Positions 1 to 4,838 of a stretch of DNA of 11,725 bases are shown here, piece after piece. The stretch's first letter is position 1, and each line of letters starts with the position of its first letter. The stretch comes from Firmicutes bacterium UBA2296 (GTDB lineage Bacteria > Bacillota > UBA994), in contig DDWC01000145.1 in assembly GCA_002345475.1 (NCBI GenBank), forward strand, positions 1 through 11,725. Direction: 5' to 3'. The translations under genes and the position numbers were made by a program. Under the pieces are notes generated by a model. It did not search any database. It was given only the letters and a program-made list of their open reading frames with translations, and had not been told where the DNA came from.

Positions 1-77
1 TCTCGGCACGCCTGCATGATGCGGACGGCGATTTCACCCCGGTTGGCGATGAGTACTTTGTGCTGGTCCCTGCTCAC
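1..77 (-). CDS. Biotin carboxylase N-terminus (partial, runs off the window)
   Basis: Only the first 25 codons are present. Read on the minus strand from a GTG start they give MSRDQHKVLIANRGEIAVRI followed by MQACR. This is the hallmark opening of the biotin carboxylase fold, with the KVLIANRGEIA strand and the start of the ATP-grasp N-terminal domain. The family carboxylates biotin using ATP and bicarbonate. The fragment cannot separate acetyl-CoA carboxylase AccC from pyruvate or propionyl-CoA carboxylase subunits. A Shine-Dalgarno-like GAAGGAAC lies about 10 bases before the GTG, which supports this start. Codons are GC-ending, like the next two genes. Confidence 0.85.
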   Translation of the reverse strand, partial: MSRDQHKVLIANRGEIAVRIMQACR

Positions 78-207
78 GTTGTGGTGTTCCTTCGCTGATT
101 CGTGGGGGGAGTTGGAGAGCGCCCTTTAGCCGTTCTTGGGCCTTCTGGCAAGTGTACCGGACTGGTCCTGAATTTGCGCGGTGTTGCGGCAGGCGCTCCC
201 CGGGCGC

Positions 208-241
208 AAAAAGGCCCCGCCGCGGTGCTTCGCGACGGGGC
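208..241 (-). terminator. Rho-independent terminator of the small minus-strand gene
   Basis: An 11-bp stem (214-224 with 231-241) has a 6-base loop. On the minus strand the only non-Watson-Crick pair is G-U, while on the plus strand it is a mismatch. It is followed on the minus strand by five T (208-212). It sits about 35 bases after the stop of the gene at 276-563, before the biotin carboxylase gene. Confidence 0.85.
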
Positions 242-275
242 TTCCCGTGTGGCGTCGTCTGACTTGGTGGCGTGG

Positions 276-563
276 TTAAATGTTGTAATCCGCAAAGCCC
301 CCCTTGCCGACCGTGTAGCCGGCAAGGATGTCCTTGCTGAAGCTGTAGTTCTGGGCCATTTCGGATGAGGAATTGCTGCCGCTGTTCATGTAGTCCAGGG
401 TCTTGGATACGACAGCCGCGCCAAAGCTCTGCTTGTCGGTGATGGCGTAGCTGTCGCCAGCGCCCTGACCGTTCAAGCGGTCCAGCGTGGCGGTAACCAG
501 CTGGGCCCCGTAAGTTTCCTTGTCGTAGCCGAAGGATGATCCGCCGAGAGAGTCGATTGCCAT
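276..563 (-). CDS. Small repeat-containing protein, Desulfovibrio-like, function unknown
   Basis: This 95-residue protein is soluble-looking, with no signal peptide, no cysteine, and many Ser, Gly, Asn and Tyr. It contains an internal duplication offset by 29 residues: residues 14-31 (DKETYGAQLVTATLDRLN) and 43-60 (DKQSFGAAVVSKTLDYMN) share the pattern D-K-x-[ST]-[YF]-G-A-x-[LV]-V-[TS]-x-T-L-D-x-[LM]-N. The start is well supported: a perfect AAGGAGGT lies 8 bases before the ATG. A terminator follows the stop. I do not recognise an established function; I have an impression of similar short hypotheticals in Desulfovibrio. A sigma-28-like promoter upstream could connect it to motility, which is inference only. 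Confidence 0.8.
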   Translation of the reverse strand: MAIDSLGGSSFGYDKETYGAQLVTATLDRLNGQGAGDSYAITDKQSFGAAVVSKTLDYMNSGSNSSSEMAQNYSFSKDILAGYTVGKGGFADYNI

Positions 564-614
564 GGGTGACCACCTCCTTAATGCCGCAGGTTAAGACAAC
601 GCCTTCTTCGTGTC

Positions 615-641
615 TCTTCGTCCAAAGCTTAAAAAACTTTA
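615..641 (-). promoter_or_regulatory. Candidate sigma-28 (FliA) promoter
   Basis: On the minus strand, TAAAGTTT (641-634), an 11-base spacer and GACGAAGA (622-615) match the flagellar sigma factor consensus TAAAGTTT-N11-GCCGATAA. The -35 matches 8 of 8, the spacer is exact, and the -10 matches 5 of 8 including the central CGA. It would give a leader of about 45 bases before the ATG at 563. The weak part is the -10 box. Confidence 0.4.
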
Positions 642-670
642 GGGATAACATAAAAATGCACCCTCTTTAT

Positions 671-699
671 TTGACAAGTGCGCTCCCTTCGTGAATACA
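671..699 (+). promoter_or_regulatory. Sigma-70 type promoter of the S1-domain gene
   Basis: A perfect -35 TTGACA (671-676) is followed by a 17-base spacer and a weak -10 AATACA (694-699). It lies about 60 bases before the ATG at 758, in the gap between the divergent genes. Confidence 0.55.
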
Positions 700-757
700 C
701 GCCCCAGGCGGACCAGTTCCGCCAATATCTTCGCGGAACATCGCACAGGAGCAGCAG

Positions 758-2002
758 ATGACGGATCAGGCACAGAACACCGGGGAAAACGAGCAGAGCT
801 TCGCCGAACTCTTCGAGGCCAGCTATGCGGGACAGGGCGAGCCCCTGAACGTGGGCGACAAAATTTCCGCCCGCATCATCAGCATCGGCGCGGAGAACGT
901 GTACTTCGACACCGGCACCAAGGTCGACGGGGTGGCCGACAAGAAGGAGCTGCTCGACGCCGAGGGTAACTTCCCCCACAAGGAAGGCGAGAGCATCGAC
1001 CTGTACGTGGTCTCCAAGACCCGCAGCGAGATCGTCCTCTCCCGCGCCCTTGCAGGCGCTGGCGGGTACGAGATGCTTCAGAACGCCAAGGACGCAGGCC
1101 TGCCCGTGGACGGTCGCGTGAAGGAAACCTGCAAGGGCGGGTTCTCGGTGGAGATAATGGGCCGCCGCGCCTTCTGCCCCGTGAGCCAGATCGACGCGCG
1201 CTTTGTGGAAGACACCGAGGCGTACGTCGGCAACACCTATCCTTTCCTCATCTCCAAGCTGGAGGAGCGGGGCCGCAACATCGTGGTCACCCGTCGCGCC
1301 CTCATCGAGCGCGAGCGCCAGGCCGCCACCGAGGAATTCCTCTCCGCCATCAAGCCCGGCGAAGAAATCGAAGGCACCGTGGTGCGCCTGACCGATTTCG
1401 GCGCCTTTGTTGATCTGGGCGGCCTGGACGGGTTAGTCCACGTTTCCGAGATTTCCTGGTCCAGAGTCAATCATCCTTCCGAGGTGCTGTCTGAAGGCCA
1501 GACCGTCAAGGTAAAGATCCTTGGTCTCGACCAGGATCGCGGTCGCATTTCGCTCAGTATTAAGCAGGCCGAGGGAGACCCGTGGTCACGCATTGACAAG
1601 ACCTTTGCTGCCGGACAAGTTGTCGATGGCAAGGTAATGCGTACTGCCGGATTTGGTGCTTTCGTTGAGATCGCCCCCGGCATCGAAGGCCTGGTGCACA
1701 TTTCACAGCTGTCCTATGACCGCGTCGAGAAGACAGAAGACGCCGTCAGCCCTGGGGACGAAGTAAAGGTAAAGATCCTTTCCATCAGCCCTGAGGACCA
1801 TCGCGTCAGCCTCTCCATCAAGGAGACCATGGAACGCCCCGCCTTTACACCCCGCGATGACTTCCGTCCCGAGCGCAGCGAGCGCCGCGGCGGCGGTGGC
1901 GGTGGCGGTCGCAGCCAGGGTTACCGCGAAGAGAGCAAAGTGACACTTGGCGATATGTTCGGTGCTTTGTTGAAAGACAAAGAAGAGAAAGATCCCGAAT
2001 AA
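758..2002 (+). CDS. S1 RNA-binding domain protein (ribosomal protein S1-like, four repeats)
   Basis: This 414-residue protein has four S1/OB-fold repeats at about residues 33-97, 114-182, 200-270 and 284-355. Repeats 3 and 4 are the canonical ones, each with a GxV-xxxxxFGAFV-GLVH[VI]S core and a V-K-I-L...R-[IV]-SLSIK end. Repeats 1 and 2 are divergent, as in the ribosome-binding N-terminal repeats of S1. The tail is basic and glycine-rich (about 368-387) and then acidic. Full-length proteobacterial S1 has six repeats and about 550 residues, so this is a shorter S1-like protein that probably binds mRNA or assists translation. AGGAG lies 6 bases before the ATG. A terminator follows. Codon use changes inside the gene: the first 220 codons end almost always in G or C, while later codons use many T- and A-ending forms and one TTA Leu. 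Confidence 0.9.
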   Translation: MTDQAQNTGENEQSFAELFEASYAGQGEPLNVGDKISARIISIGAENVYFDTGTKVDGVADKKELLDAEGNFPHKEGESIDLYVVSKTRSEIVLSRALAGAGGYEMLQNAKDAGLPVDGRVKETCKGGFSVEIMGRRAFCPVSQIDARFVEDTEAYVGNTYPFLISKLEERGRNIVVTRRALIERERQAATEEFLSAIKPGEEIEGTVVRLTDFGAFVDLGGLDGLVHVSEISWSRVNHPSEVLSEGQTVKVKILGLDQDRGRISLSIKQAEGDPWSRIDKTFAAGQVVDGKVMRTAGFGAFVEIAPGIEGLVHISQLSYDRVEKTEDAVSPGDEVKVKILSISPEDHRVSLSIKETMERPAFTPRDDFRPERSERRGGGGGGGRSQGYREESKVTLGDMFGALLKDKEEKDPE

Positions 2003-2018
2003 GAGCATACCTAAGCGG

Positions 2019-2049
2019 AACCGTCGCGCAAGCGGCGGTTTCTTTTCTT
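2019..2049 (+). terminator. Rho-independent terminator of the S1-domain gene
   Basis: A 9-bp stem AACCGTCGC / GCGGCGGTT (2019-2027 with 2032-2040, one G-U pair) carries a GCAA (GNRA) tetraloop and is followed by TCTTTTCTT. It lies 16 bases after the stop codon. Confidence 0.9.
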
Positions 2050-2124
2050 GTCGTTCCTCGAGAGCGGGGGACACGACAGCCTGATGGAAGTGATGACGAC
2101 TGATTGACCTGATGGGGATTTGCA

Positions 2125-2152
2125 GTTGTCTGTTGTCCGTTGTTCGTTGTCA
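2125..2152. repeat. Heptad tandem repeat, GTTGTCN family (4 units)
   Basis: Four consecutive 7-base units read GTTGTCT, GTTGTCC, GTTGTTC and GTTGTCA. Confidence 0.85.
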
Positions 2153-2165
2153 GTCCTGCGTAGAA

Positions 2166-2191
2166 CGTAGCGGCGAGACCGTGGCTCGCGG
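2166..2191 (+). repeat. 26-bp direct repeat, copy 1
   Basis: The 26 bases starting CGTAGCGGCGAGACCG and ending GGCTCGCGG are repeated exactly at 2674-2699. The inner CGCGAG-type ends (GCGAG ... CTCGC) form a short hairpin. Confidence 0.85.
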
Positions 2192-2201
2192 TGGGAGAAC
2201 G

Positions 2202-2215
2202 GGCGCTTGGCGCTT
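2202..2215 (+). repeat. Heptad tandem repeat, GGCGCTT family (2 units)
   Basis: Two units of GGCGCTT. The same unit occurs three times at 2531-2551 and, inverted as AAGCGCC, nearly four times at 3421-3447. Confidence 0.8.
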
Positions 2216-2229
2216 AGTTGTATGGGGTA

Positions 2230-2243
2230 GCATTCAGCATTCA
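2230..2243 (+). repeat. Heptad tandem repeat, GCATTCA family (2 units)
   Basis: Two units of GCATTCA lie about 14 bases after the GGCGCTT units. The same arrangement (GGCGCTT units, then GCATTCA units) recurs at 2531-2579, so the two heptads travel as a composite module. Confidence 0.75.
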
Positions 2244-2378
2244 GCAGACCTGGGGCAAGTGAAGAAGATTACAGGTCACGGATACTACAGGGGGAACTCT
2301 TGGGCATACGACATCCTGATATGGGCTGATGAAAACTGATGGGGCTCTGATTCGGGGTGGGAGTACCTGACACGGATA

Positions 2379-2408
2379 CCACTGTCGGGGACACGGGCAC
2401 CACAGGGG
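2379..2408 (+). repeat. Dispersed inverted repeat, arm 1
   Basis: This stretch, containing TCGGGGACACGGGCACCAC, occurs again in reverse complement at 3117-3149. The two arms differ by three single-base insertions and one substitution over about 30 bases, and lie about 700 bases apart. Confidence 0.75.
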
Positions 2409-2468
2409 AACGGCGAGGGCGCTGTTGTCAGTTCAATGTCTAATCGCGAACGTCTCACCGCTATCTCT

Positions 2469-2492
2469 CCAAAAGGGACGGTTCTTTTTGTG
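2469..2492 (+). repeat. Imperfect palindromic motif (AAAAGGGACGGTTCTTTT)
   Basis: AAAAGGGACGGTTCTTTT has complementary ends AAAAG/CTTTT. The string resembles a short repeat I have seen scattered in many bacterial genomes, sometimes near IS200-like/REP-associated transposases. No transposase gene is present here. One copy only in this window. Confidence 0.35.
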
Positions 2493-2530
2493 ACTCTTGA
2501 TACGCGGCGTCATACAAAGAATATGGTCCC

Positions 2531-2551
2531 GGCGCTTGGCGCTTGGCGCTT
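2531..2551 (+). repeat. Heptad tandem repeat, GGCGCTT family (3 units)
   Basis: Three exact GGCGCTT units, followed by AGTGGAGCGGGTAA and then GCATTCA/GCATTCG (2566-2579). This is the second copy of the composite module seen at 2202-2243. Confidence 0.85.
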
Positions 2552-2565
2552 AGTGGAGCGGGTAA

Positions 2566-2579
2566 GCATTCAGCATTCG
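2566..2579 (+). repeat. Heptad tandem repeat, GCATTCA family (2 units)
   Basis: GCATTCA then GCATTCG, second occurrence of this heptad downstream of GGCGCTT units. Confidence 0.7.
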
Positions 2580-2639
2580 GTAAAGCACGTTGCTCCTAAC
2601 GGCGCCGCCACGCAGCCCCAGCTGTTGTTGGTTTCTCTC

Positions 2640-2667
2640 ATGATCAATGATCAATGATTAATGATTT
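2640..2667 (+). repeat. Heptad tandem repeat, ATGATCA family (4 units)
   Basis: Four consecutive units ATGATCA, ATGATCA, ATGATTA and ATGATTT. It ends only six bases before the second copy of the 26-bp direct repeat. Confidence 0.85.
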
Positions 2668-2673
2668 GAGAGT

Positions 2674-2699
2674 CGTAGCGGCGAGACCGTGGCTCGCGG
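2674..2699 (+). repeat. 26-bp direct repeat, copy 2
   Basis: Exact match to 2166-2191, same orientation, 508 bases downstream. Confidence 0.85.
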
Positions 2700-2781
2700 G
2701 AAGGAAAACGAAGGCCTGATCAGCATTGATAAACACTGATTTACCTGATTAATGACGAAGCGTGTGTTCGCGGTTTTGTAG

Positions 2782-2801
2782 GGGCACAGCATGCTGTGCC
2801 C
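2782..2801. repeat. 20-bp perfect palindrome, copy 1
   Basis: GGGCACAGCATGCTGTGCCC is fully self-complementary. Here it is preceded by GTAG and G, and followed by ACGTTCCC. Copies 2 and 3 carry the same CTAC/GTAG extension on the opposite side, so this copy is in inverted orientation relative to them. Confidence 0.9.
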
Positions 2802-2956
2802 ACGTTCCCTTTCCGGTCTATCAGCACAAATCAGGTCGCCTCCGTACCCTCATGATAGAAGTCGTCAGCCGCTATCATGTGACCAGAGGCCCTAGCCGAG
2901 ATGGCCACTGTGGCTCAATCGTCGCAGCGATTCGGACCCCGCATCAGAAAAGTCAA

Positions 2957-3081
2957 CGTTCCCATGAGGAGGTCGTGTCTTTGGGCACAGCATGCTGTGC
3001 CCCTACGAGCTAGTGGACAGAAGTTGGAGGGTGGAGATTAGACGTTAGGCCGGCAACCGCAAAAACAAAGACCGAGGAACG
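2957..3081. mobile_element. MITE-like element, copy A
   Basis: This non-coding element of about 125 bp is bounded by inverted CGTTCC (2957-2962) and GGAACG (3076-3081). It carries the 20-bp palindrome GGGCACAGCATGCTGTGCCC at 2983-3002. It is repeated at 3283-3407 in the same orientation, with about six differences in 128 aligned bases and no indel. Small size, terminal inverted repeats, internal palindrome and no coding capacity are the features of a miniature inverted-repeat element. I see no clear target-site duplication, and the two copies could also stem from a segmental duplication. Confidence 0.6.
2983..3002. repeat. 20-bp perfect palindrome, copy 2
   Basis: GGGCACAGCATGCTGTGCCC, inside MITE-like copy A, flanked on the right by CTACGAGCTAGTGGA. 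Confidence 0.9.
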
Positions 3082-3116
3082 TCACGACTATACCAATCGC
3101 AATCGCAAGCACTAGT

Positions 3117-3149
3117 CCCCCTGTGGTGCCTGTGTCCCCCGACCAGTGG
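3117..3149 (-). repeat. Dispersed inverted repeat, arm 2
   Basis: Reverse complement of the sequence at 2379-2408 with a few single-base differences. It lies between the two MITE-like copies. Confidence 0.75.
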
Positions 3150-3241
3150 TAACAGTGTAACCGTATCCTATATCATTATTTATTTATCACTGCGGTCGGA
3201 CTCTACAGGGACTGACGTCCAGGGCCTAGGGTCTACACCTC

Positions 3242-3276
3242 GCCTGGCGGCTGATGCCTGGCGGCTGACGGCTGGG
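3242..3276 (+). repeat. Heptad tandem repeat, GCCTGGC/GGCTGAY family (5 units)
   Basis: Five consecutive heptads: GCCTGGC, GGCTGAT, GCCTGGC, GGCTGAC, GGCTGGG. The true period is 14 bases made of two related 7-base halves. It ends six bases before MITE-like copy B. Confidence 0.8.
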
Positions 3277-3282
3277 AAACAA

Positions 3283-3407
3283 CGTTCCCATGAGGAGGTC
3301 GTGTCTTTGGGCACAGCATGCTGTGCCCCTACGAGCTAGTGGATAGAAGTTGGAGGGTGGAAGCTAGACGTAAGGCCGGCAACCGCAATAACAAAGACCG
3401 AGGAACG
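3283..3407. mobile_element. MITE-like element, copy B
   Basis: Second copy of the element at 2957-3081, with terminal CGTTCC (3283-3288) and GGAACG (3402-3407) and the palindrome at 3309-3328. It starts six bases after one heptad array and ends 13 bases before another, so it is embedded in tandem-repeat sequence. Confidence 0.6.
3309..3328. repeat. 20-bp perfect palindrome, copy 3
   Basis: GGGCACAGCATGCTGTGCCC, inside MITE-like copy B, identical to copies 1 and 2. Confidence 0.9.
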
Positions 3408-3420
3408 GCTCGAAAATGCC

Positions 3421-3447
3421 AAGCGCCAAGCGCCAAGCGCCAAGCGC
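3421..3447 (-). repeat. Heptad tandem repeat, AAGCGCC family (nearly 4 units)
   Basis: Three complete AAGCGCC units and most of a fourth. AAGCGCC is the reverse complement of GGCGCTT at 2202 and 2531. It ends about 14 bases before the promoter of the DUF512 operon. Confidence 0.85.
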
Positions 3448-3460
3448 ACGCCCCTGCGGC

Positions 3461-3490
3461 TTGACGCTTTCACAACCCATGGGGGATAAT
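3461..3490 (+). promoter_or_regulatory. Sigma-A type promoter of the DUF512-der-gpsA operon
   Basis: TTGACG (3461-3466), an 18-base spacer and GATAAT (3485-3490): each box matches its consensus in 5 of 6 positions. The expected transcript start near 3497 gives a leader of about 25 bases. Confidence 0.6.
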
Positions 3491-3521
3491 GTTCTGAGAA
3501 TATGATTGCGGAGGTTTGGCA

Positions 3522-4838
3522 TTGAGCAGAATAATAGAGGTAGTGCCGGGATCTCCTGCGGAGCGCGCAGGGATACGACCCGGCCTCGTTCTCAGGGAGG
3601 CTAACGGCGTACCTGTTACGGACATCATCGACTGGAAGAAGAGCCTGGCCTACCCAAACCTCCTACTAACGTTGGAGGATGAAGAGGGCAGACTGGACAC
3701 GGTGCGTGTACTGCACCCATCCGGCTCTGACATAGGTGTAATTTTTGAATCGGCCACGGTGGACTGTCTCAAGCAGTGCAAGAACAACTGCCTTTTCTGC
3801 TTTGTACGGCAGATGCCCAAGGGACAGCGAAAGACACTTTACGTCAGGGACGACGACTATCGGCTGTCGCTGGTATTCGGCAGTTTTGTGACCCTGACAA
3901 ATGTCAGCGAACAGGAATGGAAGCGTATACTGCGGGAGAAGATCTCGCCCATTTACGTTTCGGTGCACACCACAAATCCAGAGCTAAGGACCCGCATAAT
4001 GGGGAATCCCAGGGCGGGACTGATAATGGAGCAGCTGAAACAGCTGGTGGATGCAGGCATAACTGTTCAGACGCAGCTTGTGCTAATACCAGGTATTAAT
4101 GATGGTCAGGAGCTCGAGCGCAGCCTGCACGATCTTTTCTCGCTGTATCCCGGAGTTGAATCGGTGGCAGTCGTCCCTGTGGGGCTGACCGGACACCGCG
4201 CGGGACTTCCGCAGATAGAAGGTTACGACAAAGCATCTGCTCGACAGGTGCTAGATGCGGCCTTGGCCCTGTCGCGGCGAGCCCGGCGCAAGATTGGCAG
4301 CTCTTTTGTCTACGCCGCGGATGAGTTCTTTGTCCTGGCCGAAGCCGCCTTCCCAGGGGCCGCCTATTATGACGATTTCGCTCAACTCGAGAACGGTGTT
4401 GGGCTCTGCCGCATCCTGAAGGACGAGTTTCTGGCTGAACTGCGCCAGAAGCGCAACCGTCGAGAGGCACAGCGGAACGTAGTCTGGGTCACCGGCGAAT
4501 CTCCCGCCCAATTACTGCACGAGCTACAGCGGGAGGCAAACCTCAAAGCTGGATGTAATGTAGACGTGCTATCGGTGCGAAACAATCTCTTCGGTGGACG
4601 GGTGACGGTGACGGGGCTGCTTTGTGGCGAAGACATCGCCAGGGCCCTTGCTGCCAGCGGATTGCCAAAGGATACTGTGTTCATGGTTCCCGAAATTACA
4701 CTCAGGGAAGGTACTTTCCTCGACGGTATGACCTGGGAGCAGCTCACAGTGCAGTTTCCCGAGTACATCCTTGATACATGCCCCATGGACGGCGGAGAAA
4801 TGCTCCGACGTACGCTGAGACACGGAGGTATCAAATAG
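3522..4838 (+). CDS. DUF512 family protein: PDZ domain plus radical-SAM-like iron-sulfur domain
   Basis: This 438-residue protein opens with a PDZ-like domain (about 1-70, VVPGSPAERAGIRPGLVL and a following NGVPV). A cysteine cluster follows: C82, C86, C90 and C93, the last three forming the CxxxCxxC that binds a 4Fe-4S cluster in radical SAM enzymes. The stretch 115-235 (VSVHTTNPELRTRIMGNPRAG, QTQLVLIPGIND) fits a radical-SAM barrel, and the C-terminal DUF512 part starts near YYDDFAQLENGVGL. The substrate of this family is unknown; it is usually found next to der in Clostridia. I chose the TTG at 3522, since GGAGG (3510-3514) is 7 bases away; the in-frame TTG at 3516 would be 1 base away. 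It overlaps der by one base. Confidence 0.88.
   Translation: MSRIIEVVPGSPAERAGIRPGLVLREANGVPVTDIIDWKKSLAYPNLLLTLEDEEGRLDTVRVLHPSGSDIGVIFESATVDCLKQCKNNCLFCFVRQMPKGQRKTLYVRDDDYRLSLVFGSFVTLTNVSEQEWKRILREKISPIYVSVHTTNPELRTRIMGNPRAGLIMEQLKQLVDAGITVQTQLVLIPGINDGQELERSLHDLFSLYPGVESVAVVPVGLTGHRAGLPQIEGYDKASARQVLDAALALSRRARRKIGSSFVYAADEFFVLAEAAFPGAAYYDDFAQLENGVGLCRILKDEFLAELRQKRNRREAQRNVVWVTGESPAQLLHELQREANLKAGCNVDVLSVRNNLFGGRVTVTGLLCGEDIARALAASGLPKDTVFMVPEITLREGTFLDGMTWEQLTVQFPEYILDTCPMDGGEMLRRTLRHGGIK

Larger units (their letters stand above)
2064..3460. repeat. Gene-free region packed with dispersed and tandem repeats
   Basis: I find no convincing gene in this stretch of about 1.4 kb. The open frames that exist have no family signature, are built from repeat units and lack good ribosome sites. 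Instead it holds several 7-bp tandem repeats, a 20-bp palindrome in three copies, a duplicated 125-bp element, a 26-bp direct repeat and an inverted pair, all listed separately. The motif GGGGGACAC occurs from about 2066 and recurs within the inverted pair, so the repeat landscape begins directly after the S1 terminator. TGAT-containing units (CCTGATCAGCATTGATAAAC and neighbours, 2716-2756) form another loose tandem pattern. Confidence 0.8.

Noticed and set aside
34..651. Long minus-strand open frame overlapping the 95-residue protein
   Set aside because: It is a shadow in another frame of a gene with a perfect ribosome site, duplicated motif and terminator, and its Arg/Gln/His-rich translation has no family look.
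2112..3013. Three open frames of 73 to 83 codons in the repeat desert
   Set aside because: They are translations of tandem and palindromic repeats, lack ribosome sites and have no recognisable domains.
2125..3447. Possible CRISPR array
   Set aside because: Repeat units are contiguous 7-mers or widely separated elements with no regular unique spacers, and no cas gene is near.
3516..3521. Start of the DUF512 gene at TTG 3516
   Set aside because: It would be one base from GGAGG; the TTG at 3522 has a normal 7-base spacing.
4778..4837. N-terminal extension of Der from an upstream ATG
   Set aside because: The extension lies in the DUF512 coding sequence; Der normally begins just before VAIVGRPNVGKST, and the GTG at 4838 has GGAGG at good spacing.
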